Positions 54,678 to 62,474 of a stretch of DNA of 64,000 nucleotides are shown here, in pieces. This DNA comes from JBASEY01 sp964404285 (GTDB taxonomy: Bacteria; CSSED10-310), in the NCBI GenBank assembly GCA_964404285.1, contig CAYOJK010000009.1:36517-100516 (forward strand), given 5' to 3'. Position 1 is the stretch's first letter, and each line of letters begins with the position of its first letter. The notes under the pieces were generated by a model. That model did not search any database. It saw only the letters and a list, made by a program, of their open reading frames with translations, and was not told the DNA's origin. A program made the translations under genes and the position numbers.

Positions 54678-54711
54678 GCCGCCGTTCCCTTTATGGGATA
54701 CGGCGGCTTTT
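54678..54711 (+). terminator. Rho-independent-type terminator
   Basis: GCCGCCGT (54678-54685) pairs with ACGGCGGC (54700-54707), extended inside by CCC/GGG, and is followed by TTTT. It would stop forward transcription entering the element from the interrupted gene side. Confidence 0.6.
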
Positions 54712-54897
54712 CGCCGCCACAAACGGGCCATGCGCCGCACACAGGCGCAAATCTGTGGCTGGTGGCGTAATCCCCCGCTTGCTGTTTTTTCGATGGGGAA
54801 AGCCTCACGTAGCGGCTCTCTCTCTGCCCAAAACGTTACAAAGCTCCTTCTGACAGATTTCCGGTTTCGATAGGGGGTTTGCAAAAACAAAACGCAA

Positions 54898-54928
54898 AAG
54901 TGCCGCCCATTTTTTCCGAGCGGCGCTT
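54898..54928 (-). terminator. Terminator of the 54968-55255 gene
   Basis: AAGTGCCGC (54898-54906) pairs with GCGGCGCTT (54920-54928) with one G-T pair. On the reverse strand it is followed by TTTTGCGTTTTG, 40 bp after the stop codon of the reverse gene. Confidence 0.6.
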
Positions 54929-54967
54929 CTGCCAGATTTGATGCATAAAAAATAGACGGGATTCTTT

Positions 54968-55255
54968 TTATCGAATCACGCCCAATTCCCGGAGCAGAGA
55001 AACGCAGTCCTTCGCTCCCTGCAGATACAGGTATCTGATTTGGTGACCGGAGAGAATATCCATCGTGTTATGGTATTCCGCTAAGATTTCCCGCGCATCT
55101 TGGCTGAGAGGGGAAACACATTCCTGCACCTGTTCGCTGAGTTTAGTCCTTCGAAGCACCAGCTCATCGATTTCGGGATTTTCGCTGCGCTGCTGTTTTT
55201 GACCTCGCTCGGTAAGTTCAGTAATGACCATTTCCAATATTTCATCGTATTGCAT
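54968..55255 (-). CDS. Small helical protein of clostridial elements (DUF6809-like)
   Basis: 95 residues, all helical in character, with 'EIDELVLRRTKLSEQVQECV' and a Leu-rich C-terminus 'YLQGAKDCVSLLRELGVI'. It resembles the DUF6809 proteins I recall beside tnpX-like recombinases in Firmicutes, function unknown. The ATG at 55255 has AAAGGAG seven bases upstream, and a terminator follows the gene. It is transcribed away from the recombinase. Confidence 0.55.
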   Translation of the reverse strand: MQYDEILEMVITELTERGQKQQRSENPEIDELVLRRTKLSEQVQECVSPLSQDAREILAEYHNTMDILSGHQIRYLYLQGAKDCVSLLRELGVIR

Positions 55256-55484
55256 GGCTGACTCCTTTCGCTTGAATTGAGAAGCATCCGGCTCTCAGCA
55301 ACACAACATACCACAAACAAATCCGAATAGCTATCGGATTGGATACGGTTTGTGAAAGGATGTCGCAAACTGCGGCACCCTGTTCAGAACTACCATTTCG
55401 GTAGCTCTGAGGCAGCGAAATGCTCCCCCAGCTCAAAAGATGCCGTCACGAATCGTTACGCCATCTAAAGCCAGCTCTCAAAAC

Positions 55485-55513
55485 TTGACACGGCAAAGAA
55501 TCCATGCTATTCT
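55485..55513 (+). promoter_or_regulatory. Consensus sigma70-type promoter
   Basis: TTGACA (55485-55490), 17-bp spacer, TATTCT (55508-55513). Transcription would begin right before the hairpin at 55524-55571 and run toward tnpW. Confidence 0.65.
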
Positions 55514-55523
55514 CTGTTCACAG

Positions 55524-55571
55524 AAGCGGACAGAATGCCAATCCAATGTTGGGTTGACAGGCTGTCCGCTT
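55524..55571 (+). ncRNA. Structured leader or small RNA element upstream of tnpW
   Basis: AAGCGGACAG (55524-55533) pairs with CTGTCCGCTT (55562-55571); inside, CAATCCAA pairs with TTGGGTTG around a TG turn, leaving a symmetric internal loop. It starts about 10 bp after the -10 box, so it would form at the very 5' end of the transcript. It could be an attenuator, RNA stabiliser or regulator target. Confidence 0.4.
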
Positions 55572-55761
55572 TACAATTGAATCCGCAACCAGCCAGATAC
55601 CGGCTCCCGCCACACTCACGCATATACCCGCTCCCCGGAGGAGCGGGCGCGAGAGCGACGGGAGTCGTGACAACTTCTCTTGGTCAGACAAGGCCCGGGG
55701 AAAGGAACAGGGCTGGGATGAAAGCGGGAAAACCGTCAAGCCTGGTTGCTCCGGGCAGGGC

Positions 55762-55794
55762 TTGACAAACCCCCAATCCACAAGGGGGTAGTAT
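55762..55794 (+). promoter_or_regulatory. Possible tnpW promoter with dyad operator in the spacer
   Basis: TTGACA (55762-55767) and TAGTAT (55789-55794) are 21 bp apart, longer than normal. The spacer holds the inverted repeat CCCCC-aatccacaa-GGGGG. Over-long spacers with a central dyad are typical of MerR-type control, and the C/G-run also recalls metal-regulator sites. Confidence 0.35.
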
Positions 55795-55834
55795 ACCCTC
55801 ACACCAATAATCATTTTTGAAGGGAGTCGATGAC

Positions 55835-56032
55835 ATGAAGCATCCGACAGACAATGCCGGGGCGTGGACGCAGGGTCGCAAGACCGAAGCCGAGCCTATC
55901 AAAATGCAGAAGCGCATCGGCTCCACCACCTATCAGGTGAATGTGTATTTCAGCCCCACCGCCACGGAAACGATGGATGATAAAATCCTGCGGCTTATCC
56001 GCAACGAGGTTCGGGACAGGAGGGCGGCATAA
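55835..56032 (+). CDS. tnpW: Transposon-encoded protein TnpW
   Basis: 65 residues from the ATG at 55835, with AAGGGAG upstream. The core 'QKRIGSTTYQVNVYFSPTAT' and the ending 'DKILRLIRNEVRD' match TnpW proteins that lie just upstream of tnpX-like recombinases in clostridial elements; its role is not settled. Its TAA overlaps the ATG of a 33-codon ORF. Confidence 0.8.
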   Translation: MKHPTDNAGAWTQGRKTEAEPIKMQKRIGSTTYQVNVYFSPTATETMDDKILRLIRNEVRDRRAA

Positions 56033-56133
56033 TGGCAAAGATTTTCTTGTACAGGGCGCTGCAAAAGCGCCCTGCCTATGGTAATATGGACTTGCTACGA
56101 ATGGGCCGGCTGCCTGAAAGGAGTTTGCTATGA
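56032..56133 (+). CDS. 33-residue bridging peptide between tnpW and recombinase
   Basis: Starts at the ATG overlapping the tnpW stop (TAATG) and ends at a TGA that overlaps the recombinase start (ATGA). The product begins 'MAKIFLYRALQKRPAY'. A 9-bp hairpin (56052-56060 with 56066-56074) lies inside it. Exact coupling at both ends suggests translation, perhaps to regulate recombinase synthesis, but the peptide may have no function of its own. Confidence 0.4.
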   Translation: MAKIFLYRALQKRPAYGNMDLLRMGRLPERSLL

Positions 56134-57974
56134 ACAACAGGCAGCATGCGGCATCTAAAATCACTGCGCTCTATGAGCGGCTTTCACAGGAGGATGAATC
56201 TTCAGGCGATTCCAATTCCATCCGAAATCAAAAGGCCATGCTGGCAGACTACGCCGCTAAGAATGGCTTCACCAATCCTGTTCATTTTACTGATGATGGG
56301 TATTCTGGTGGGAATTTTGATCGCCCTGGTTGGAAGAAGCTTATCGCCGAAATCGAAGCTGGGCATGTCGAGACGGTCATCTGCAAGGACATGAGCCGCA
56401 TCGGCCGCGACTATTTGCAGGTGGGCTTTTTCACCGAGGTTTTCTTTCGGGAGAAGGGCGTGCGCTTTATCGCCATCGCCAACAGCATCGACAGTCGAAA
56501 CGCTGAGAGCGGTGAGTTTGCTCCGTTTCTCAACATCATGTCGGAGTGGTACATCCGGGATTGCAGCCGAAAAATTACCGCCGTTGTCCGTGCGAAGGCT
56601 AAGGAAGGGCGGCGGCTCACTAACGTTCCCATTTATGGTTACGCCCACGATCCCGATGACAAAGAAAAGTGGATCATCGACCCGGAAGCCGCCGCTGTGG
56701 TGCGCCGCATGTATCAGCTCACCATCGCCGGGCACGGCCCGGGGACCATTGCGCGAATGCTCACCGAAGAAAAGATCGACTGCCCATCCTTCTACAAAGC
56801 TCGACCGGAAAACGGTGGCTACCCACTTAAAAACGGTGAGAAGTCCTCCAACACCTGGTGGACGAGCACCGTCATCACGATCCTGGCAAAGCCGGAATAT
56901 ATGGGCAGCACGGTCAATGGCCGCTCCCGCAAGGATTCCTACAAAGACAAGCAGGGCAGGAAAATGCCGCAGGAGGATTGGCTGATTTTTGAAAATACCC
57001 ACGAGCCCATCGTGGATGCGATGACTTGGGAGACGGCACAGAAATGCAGAAAAACCGCCAAGCGCACCGATACCTTTGGCGAGGCCAATCCACTGACGGG
57101 CAAGCTGTTTTGTGCCGACTGCGGCGCGAAAATGTACAACCACCGCAAGGCGGGTGGCAAGCGATACGACCATTGGAATGGCCGCACCTATCAGCGGCCT
57201 CCCACCGATATGTATAACTGCTCCACCCATCACAACAGCCGAACTCGTTTCGAAAAAGAAAAGTCTTGTACCCTGCACACGATCCGCACCTCAGTGGTGC
57301 GGGAACTGATTCTTGATTGCATCAAGGCTGTCAGCAATTTTGCGAGGGAGGACGAGGCTGAATTCATTCGTCAGGTGCGGAAGGCATCTTCTATCCGTCA
57401 AGAGGAAACTGCAAAGGCGCACAAGCGGCGCCTGGCGAAGGAGCAGAAGCGTGCTGCTGAACTGGATACCCTGATCCGTAAAATCTATGAAGACAAGGTA
57501 TCCGGCGGCATCACGGAGAAGCGGTTTGAGATTCTGTACAGCGGCTACGAGCGGGAACAGCTTGAGCTTGAGCAGTCCATCGTATCCCTGCAGGCAGAGC
57601 TGGACGGTTTCGAAGCTGACAGCTTGAGGGCTGATCAATTCATTGATCTCACGAAGCGGTATACAGACTTTTCAGAACTAACCTCCGCTATGATCAACGA
57701 GTTTGTGGACAAGGTGCTGGTCTACGAGGCCGACAAATCCCCCACAGGCGAACGTGTCCAGCGGGTGGACATCCATCTCAATTTCATTGGTAAATTTGAT
57801 GCTCCGATGCCGGAGGCTGATCCGGAAGTGCTTGCGGAGCAAGAGCGTCAGCGGGAGCATCGGGCCAAGCGCCGGGAGATTGAGCGCCGCTATGTTCAGC
57901 GCAAGCGGCAGGAGGCTCGGGAGCAACAGGCTCTGGAGCAGGAGCAAAATCAGGGCGCGGAACAGAGTGCGTAG
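56130..57974 (+). CDS. Large serine recombinase (TnpX-like)
   Basis: 614 residues. The resolvase domain has 'ALYERLSQEDE' with catalytic Ser 19, 'DDGYSGGNFDRPGWKKLI' and 'CKDMSRIGRDYLQVG'. The recombinase domain (about 170-290) contains 'IARMLTEEKIDCPS'. A zinc ribbon at about 327-380 ('FCADCGAKMYNHRK', later cysteines) and a coiled-coil motif (about 430-490) follow, then a DUF4368-like tail with 'VQRVDIHLNFIGKF' and a Gln/Glu-rich end. It would excise and insert the element through a circle. AAGGAG precedes the ATG; a terminator follows. Confidence 0.92.
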   Translation: MNNRQHAASKITALYERLSQEDESSGDSNSIRNQKAMLADYAAKNGFTNPVHFTDDGYSGGNFDRPGWKKLIAEIEAGHVETVICKDMSRIGRDYLQVGFFTEVFFREKGVRFIAIANSIDSRNAESGEFAPFLNIMSEWYIRDCSRKITAVVRAKAKEGRRLTNVPIYGYAHDPDDKEKWIIDPEAAAVVRRMYQLTIAGHGPGTIARMLTEEKIDCPSFYKARPENGGYPLKNGEKSSNTWWTSTVITILAKPEYMGSTVNGRSRKDSYKDKQGRKMPQEDWLIFENTHEPIVDAMTWETAQKCRKTAKRTDTFGEANPLTGKLFCADCGAKMYNHRKAGGKRYDHWNGRTYQRPPTDMYNCSTHHNSRTRFEKEKSCTLHTIRTSVVRELILDCIKAVSNFAREDEAEFIRQVRKASSIRQEETAKAHKRRLAKEQKRAAELDTLIRKIYEDKVSGGITEKRFEILYSGYEREQLELEQSIVSLQAELDGFEADSLRADQFIDLTKRYTDFSELTSAMINEFVDKVLVYEADKSPTGERVQRVDIHLNFIGKFDAPMPEADPEVLAEQERQREHRAKRREIERRYVQRKRQEAREQQALEQEQNQGAEQSA

Positions 57975-57986
57975 CCCTATGATGAC

Positions 57987-58019
57987 AGGCGGTTCGAATT
58001 ATCCGAGCCGCCTGTTTTT
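57987..58019 (+). terminator. Terminator of the recombinase operon
   Basis: AGGCGGTTCG (57987-57996) pairs with CGAGCCGCCT (58004-58013, one T-G pair), followed by GTTTTT, 13 bp after the stop codon. Confidence 0.7.
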
Positions 58020-58346
58020 ATGTTCTACATGGTCAAGGCAGTTATCTTTTTCGGTGACAGCCATGACCATCTTCCACTGTGATGAGGTCAAAGGGATGCG
58101 CGATTCGTCCCCCCTTGCTTCTCCGTGGTGGTAAAATCCCATGTACAGTCATTTCATTAGCTGCCGGTTTCCGGCTGCGTAGCCGTCCCGCAACGCGGGG
58201 CGATCCATAGGGGTCTGGGGTTTCCCCAGCAAGCAGATGCAGGCCGAAAGCGCGTGTGCGCGCCGGTCTGCCTTGCTTGCAAGCTTAATCAGCACGTGAT
58301 GATTACTATTAGTGTTTTAACTCGATACGGCGTTTTACAATTTGTG
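58020..58346. other. Structured GC-rich non-coding region, candidate oriT
   Basis: Between the recombinase terminator and the 3' end of the RhuM-like gene. A run of short inverted repeats lies at about 58163-58285: CCGG-ttt-CCGG, CCCGC-aac-GCGGG, CTGGGG-ttt-CCCCAG and GCGCG-tgt-GCGCGC. No ORF is convincing. Such hairpin clusters are common at oriT or replication sites of mobile elements; no relaxase is seen in the window. Confidence 0.4.
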
Positions 58347-59363
58347 TCATTTTTGGTGTTTCGCCGCTTCGTTCAAATCGTCAACAATAAGGTTGCCGTC
58401 ATCAGATTGCTCCGGTGATTTCAGCCTGCGCGTATTGTATTTGGCATATTCCGCAAGCGCAAGCTGCTCCATTTTTGCGTTTGATATTTTACCGGCGCCC
58501 TGCAATATATTTCTTCTGCGAAAGGTCAAAAATTCATTCAGCGATGCCGCCCAGTCAGCCATGTACATCGGCGTTTTCTGCCGCGCCATATCCTCTGCGT
58601 GGTCGAGGAACATCGTAACGATGCGGTTCAAATCCTCAAGTTCATCGCGATTCAAATAGTTCTTGGCAATCGTCACATCGGCCTGGCGAACGATTTCACC
58701 CGCGTATGTAGTCAGCCCCATGTCTTCCTTTTCAGAATCCGCCCGGCTGGCGATAAGCTCGGCGGCGGTCATGCCGTGCACTGCATAGTGGAGCTTGTTT
58801 TGCACTGTCGCAAAGAACTCCTTTGTGCTTTCCTGCTTCGGATCGTAGTCAACCGAGAGGGCGTAAATATCCCTGACCTTCATATAAAACCGTTTTTCCG
58901 AGGCGCGAATATCGCGGATGCGTTCCAGAAGCTCGTCGAAATAATCCTCGCCGAATGGCTTCGGATTCTTTAGCCGTGCATCGTTCAAGGCAAAACCTTT
59001 TTTCATGTACTCGGTCAAAACACTCGTCGCCCAGCTTCTGAACTGTGCGCCAACGTGAGAGCGCACACGATAACCGATGGCGAGAATCATGTCGAGATTG
59101 TAGTATTTCACCTTGCGCTTGACCGAGCGGGCGCCCTCGATTTGAACTTGTAAGGATTGCTTACAGGTTGCCGCCTCATGTAGCTCACCGTCGCCATATA
59201 TATTGCGTGTGTGCATGATTATATTTTGTGGCGTCATCTGATACAGCCGGGCGATGGAGGCTTGCGACAGCCAGACGGTTCCGGCTTCAAGGAACACGTC
59301 AATCTTTGTGTCGCCGCTCTCGGATTGGTAGATTAGGATTTCACCTTTTTGCAGTTCGTCCAT
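58347..59363 (-). CDS. RhuM family protein
   Basis: 338 residues. The N-terminal 'VWLSQASIARLYQMTPQNI' is a helix-turn-helix-like start and 'YYNLDMILAIGYRVRSHVGA' followed by 'FRSWATSVLTEYMKKGFAL' is the RhuM (virulence protein) signature. The C-terminal half has a Fic/DOC-like character ('LHYAVHGMTAAELIASRADS'). RhuM-like genes often travel with restriction-modification systems and may be toxin- or regulator-like; activity is not established. It starts one base after the stop of the restriction gene. Confidence 0.82.
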   Translation of the reverse strand: MDELQKGEILIYQSESGDTKIDVFLEAGTVWLSQASIARLYQMTPQNIIMHTRNIYGDGELHEAATCKQSLQVQIEGARSVKRKVKYYNLDMILAIGYRVRSHVGAQFRSWATSVLTEYMKKGFALNDARLKNPKPFGEDYFDELLERIRDIRASEKRFYMKVRDIYALSVDYDPKQESTKEFFATVQNKLHYAVHGMTAAELIASRADSEKEDMGLTTYAGEIVRQADVTIAKNYLNRDELEDLNRIVTMFLDHAEDMARQKTPMYMADWAASLNEFLTFRRRNILQGAGKISNAKMEQLALAEYAKYNTRRLKSPEQSDDGNLIVDDLNEAAKHQK

Positions 59364-62300
59364 TTACACAACACCAGCTTTTCGCTCGAAGTCCTGATAG
59401 CTATTCGCCCAATCAAAGCGCAGATAATCACTGGATGTGGCTGCTACAGCCTTAAAGTGAAGTGTTCCGCATTTGATTTTCACCTGCTCAACGTCCGACA
59501 AATCGCCCCATTCTTTAGCGAACTTCGTTTCGATGATAAAGTAGAGCTGGATGATGCCATCGGCGTTTTTGTAAACAATCGCCCAGTCGGGAGAGTAGTT
59601 GCCATAGGGTGTGTCGATGACAAAGCCGCCCTTCTTAATCTTGGTGAAGAGCAGGACGTTCGGATCTTCGTCAAGACTTTCCGCAAAATCATATTCACCG
59701 TCAGAATCAGCGCGGTAGAACTTGTTGACAGCTCTGCGATGGTCTTCTTTGGTCTGGTATACCTTTTTCTCTGCTTCGAGCATGGACTCATCAATGACAT
59801 CAGCTTCAAATATCAGCTTATCATCAAACTCATAGCCGGTGATAACCTCATAGCCATTGATAGCCTGCGCCTTCGCGTCGTTCAAAAGCTGCTTAACCTT
59901 CTTGATGACCAAGTCCAGAATATCCTGATTGGAGAGCAGGATTTTCTTCTCTATCCCCGCCAGAATACGGAATATGGCGAATCGGGGCAGGTTTGTGTGG
60001 TACATGATGGTATTAGCAAGCTCAAAATCGCTCTTTTGGTCAATAATCTCCTCAGCGCTGCTTTCAATCGTGCGCATTTTCGAGTCGCCAATACCAATGC
60101 GCCCGCTGTCCTCAGTTTGCACGCCTGCGGTCGTTATTTCATACACGTTTTTCACTGTCCGGTAGAGAAGAAGCTCGTTAATAGCACGAACACAATCTGC
60201 GATAAACTTATCCTTGTCTAAATCGAGACGGTAAATCGTGCGTTTGGAGAGCTTTTCGGACAGGCTCCTGAAAATTCCCCAGAAGCTGTCCTCACTGACA
60301 TAGGCGTGGACACCATTCTCAAGCGGCTCATTATCGCCATTTTTGATGTCGATTTTATTTGTACCCTTCTCGACCATACTTTCCTTGAATGCCTTCATAA
60401 TCATAACGGCATGTTCGCGGAGGGTCGGGTCGGTAAAGTCCACCGTCTCGATAATTTTATTTGCATCCCGCGTAAGCATGTTCTTCCCGTCAATTACACC
60501 TGCGATAAAGAGTTCCTCTTTTAGCTTTTCAATGAGCTGGGGTTGTATCTTCTCGATGGGAATCCCAGCGTTCTTGAGCGTGACTGCAAGGATATCCTTC
60601 GTGACCTCATCCTTCTTAAAGCTCATGGAGTCGTTGAAGTCTTTTTGCAGGTTGTCGGCAAAATGTGCAAAGCTGTCGTTGGCGATGATGGTCAGTTCAT
60701 TGATGTTAGAGTCGGTGGAGCGCACACCGCTGATGTCCACAGGCAGGCGCAGGCCGCGCCCGATTTCCTGCTTCTTGGCTATCTCGCTGCCACCGTGCTT
60801 TAAGGTACAAATAGTAAAAACATTAGGGTTATCCCAGCCTTCGCGCAAAGCAGAGTGAGAGAAGATAAACGACAGTGGTTCATCAAAAGAAATAAGCTCG
60901 TCCTTCTTCTGCAGAATCAGCTCGATACCACGGTCGATATCCTCTTGGGACTTGGCCTTTACCTTGGCGTCCTCATCGGAAACGCTGGAGTCCCAATCAT
61001 CAATTTCCACGGCATTCCTATTTTTGTCCACGGCGAAATAGCCCTCACGGACAAGTGAAACGTCTTTCGCCGCTTCCATAACCGGGAAGGTAAGCTGGTA
61101 GGATTTCTTGAACATGTCCCTAAACTGCTGCCCCTCCACAAACTTTGCATACTCTTCATCAAAGATGCGCAGATACTCGCCGCGCCCATCCTCGGCGGCG
61201 CTGTCTCGCACCTTGGAAACGCTGTCCACGAAAAACAGTGTCAAAACCTTGATGTTACGCTTCTTGCGGAGTATCTCCGCTTGCTTCTTATAGTGGTTCT
61301 CAATGGCAAGGCGAATCTGCACCCGGATTGCCTCGTTTTCGGTAATTTCAAAGGTGCTGCGCCCGATGTCAAGCTCTATCGGTTCTTCTTTGGTGTTGAT
61401 TTTAAGCGACTTGAGCTTGTGTGGGTCTTCTGCGATACGAAAATCGGCATACTGCGGCAGGCCGCCCGAAAGGTCGAACAGGCTGGCATTGCCGCGCACC
61501 TTAAAGGGCTTTATGCTAATTGCGCGCCCCTGTTCCTGCGTAAATATCTCAATCCGGGCGTAGAGGTCGCTGGTAAAATCCAGATAGCGTATGTACGGAT
61601 GGTTCTTTGGGATAATGCCGTTGACCGTCTTGACCGTAATATGCTTGACAAGCTCCTGCTTATAGGCATCGTAGGAGTTGAGCTTATACACCTGATTGTA
61701 TAGCTGTTTATGGGTCGCCGAATAGCGCAGGATAAACAGCGGTGTAACCGCTTCAATTGCCTGCAAGGACTTGGATTTATTCTTTTTGCCACCCTCAATC
61801 TTTTGCGGCTCATCGATGATAACAATGGGGCGTATGTATTTGATATCCTCCCAGAGAATCTGGCCGTATTCGTCCTCAGAGCGAATTTTGTTGCTGTCCT
61901 TATTGAACGCCTGAATGTTCATTACGCATATGGCCAAATCGCCTGCCTCAACAAAACTGCTGCTGACCTTGCGGGGGTTGCCACTGTCATAGACAAAGCT
62001 GTGCTTTGAAAGGTCGATGTCATAAATCGCCTTGAAATGCCCGGCGAGCATCTCGATAGACTTTTCCACGCCGATGCGAATGGCGACGCTGGGCACCACT
62101 ATCATAAACTTTTTGAAGCCGTACTCTTTATGAAGCTCCAATATCGTCCGCAGGTAGACATAGGTCTTGCCTGTGCCGGTTTCCATCTCAACGGTAAAGT
62201 TGTTGCCCGGCAGCACCTCGCTGTCGGCATAGAGGTTGTTGTCCAGCTGAACTGCTCGCAGATTATCCAGCAGGCGCGTTCCGGCTGTAATCTCGATGTT

Positions 62301-62462
62301 GCGAACCGGGTCGCCCTCCATTAGCTTTTGCACCCGCGTTGCGCGTTCATAGATGCCGCCCACCTTTTGGGGCAAGCCCTCAAACAAGCGGACAACAGAG
62401 GAAACCGCGTCGAGCTGATACTGCAATTTGTCGTCAAACTGAAACGCTATTTTCTGCGCCAC
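59364..62462 (-). CDS. Type III restriction enzyme, Res subunit
   Basis: 1032 residues. Superfamily 2 helicase motifs are present: Walker A 'METGTGKT' (93-100), 'VVPSVAIRIG', DEAD-box variant 'IIDEPQ' (216-220), 'RYSATHK', and motifs V/VI in 'SALREGWDNPNVF' and 'EIGRGLRLPVD'. The C-terminal endonuclease shows 'NYSPDWAIVY' and 'FIIETKFA' (PD-D/ExK pattern, roughly 955-985). It translocates on DNA and cuts when two head-to-head sites are unmethylated, with Mod. The length is normal for the family. The mod gene lies 12 bp upstream. Confidence 0.92.
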   Translation of the reverse strand: MAQKIAFQFDDKLQYQLDAVSSVVRLFEGLPQKVGGIYERATRVQKLMEGDPVRNIEITAGTRLLDNLRAVQLDNNLYADSEVLPGNNFTVEMETGTGKTYVYLRTILELHKEYGFKKFMIVVPSVAIRIGVEKSIEMLAGHFKAIYDIDLSKHSFVYDSGNPRKVSSSFVEAGDLAICVMNIQAFNKDSNKIRSEDEYGQILWEDIKYIRPIVIIDEPQKIEGGKKNKSKSLQAIEAVTPLFILRYSATHKQLYNQVYKLNSYDAYKQELVKHITVKTVNGIIPKNHPYIRYLDFTSDLYARIEIFTQEQGRAISIKPFKVRGNASLFDLSGGLPQYADFRIAEDPHKLKSLKINTKEEPIELDIGRSTFEITENEAIRVQIRLAIENHYKKQAEILRKKRNIKVLTLFFVDSVSKVRDSAAEDGRGEYLRIFDEEYAKFVEGQQFRDMFKKSYQLTFPVMEAAKDVSLVREGYFAVDKNRNAVEIDDWDSSVSDEDAKVKAKSQEDIDRGIELILQKKDELISFDEPLSFIFSHSALREGWDNPNVFTICTLKHGGSEIAKKQEIGRGLRLPVDISGVRSTDSNINELTIIANDSFAHFADNLQKDFNDSMSFKKDEVTKDILAVTLKNAGIPIEKIQPQLIEKLKEELFIAGVIDGKNMLTRDANKIIETVDFTDPTLREHAVMIMKAFKESMVEKGTNKIDIKNGDNEPLENGVHAYVSEDSFWGIFRSLSEKLSKRTIYRLDLDKDKFIADCVRAINELLLYRTVKNVYEITTAGVQTEDSGRIGIGDSKMRTIESSAEEIIDQKSDFELANTIMYHTNLPRFAIFRILAGIEKKILLSNQDILDLVIKKVKQLLNDAKAQAINGYEVITGYEFDDKLIFEADVIDESMLEAEKKVYQTKEDHRRAVNKFYRADSDGEYDFAESLDEDPNVLLFTKIKKGGFVIDTPYGNYSPDWAIVYKNADGIIQLYFIIETKFAKEWGDLSDVEQVKIKCGTLHFKAVAATSSDYLRFDWANSYQDFERKAGVV

Positions 62463-62474
62463 GATTCCACCCCC

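Larger units (their letters stand above)
54560..54967. other. Left-end non-coding region of the element
   Basis: About 408 bp. It contains two strong hairpins (54678-54707 followed by TTTT on the forward strand; 54898-54928 followed by T-rich DNA on the reverse strand). Short ORFs here are Arg/Cys/Gly-rich and lack ribosome binding sites, so none is called. Confidence 0.5.
55256..55834. other. Regulatory region of the recombinase operon
   Basis: About 579 bp without a gene. From left to right: a hairpin CTACC-ATTTC-GGTAG at about 55389-55403, a consensus promoter at 55485-55513, a long imperfect hairpin at 55524-55571, a GC-rich stretch, and a second promoter-like site with an internal dyad at 55762-55794 just before tnpW. 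Confidence 0.5.

Noticed and set aside
54614..54890. Short overlapping ORFs at the left end of the mobile element
   Set aside because: They read through strong hairpins, lack ribosome binding sites and overlap each other on both strands.
56202..57278. 358-residue reverse ORF opposite the recombinase
   Set aside because: It lies wholly inside a well-supported gene; GC-rich codons leave few stops in the antisense frame.
59349..60221. Forward ORFs opposite the res gene (also 61281-61703 and 62328-63107)
   Set aside because: Antisense shadows of res and mod, which have clear catalytic motifs; no coding features of their own.
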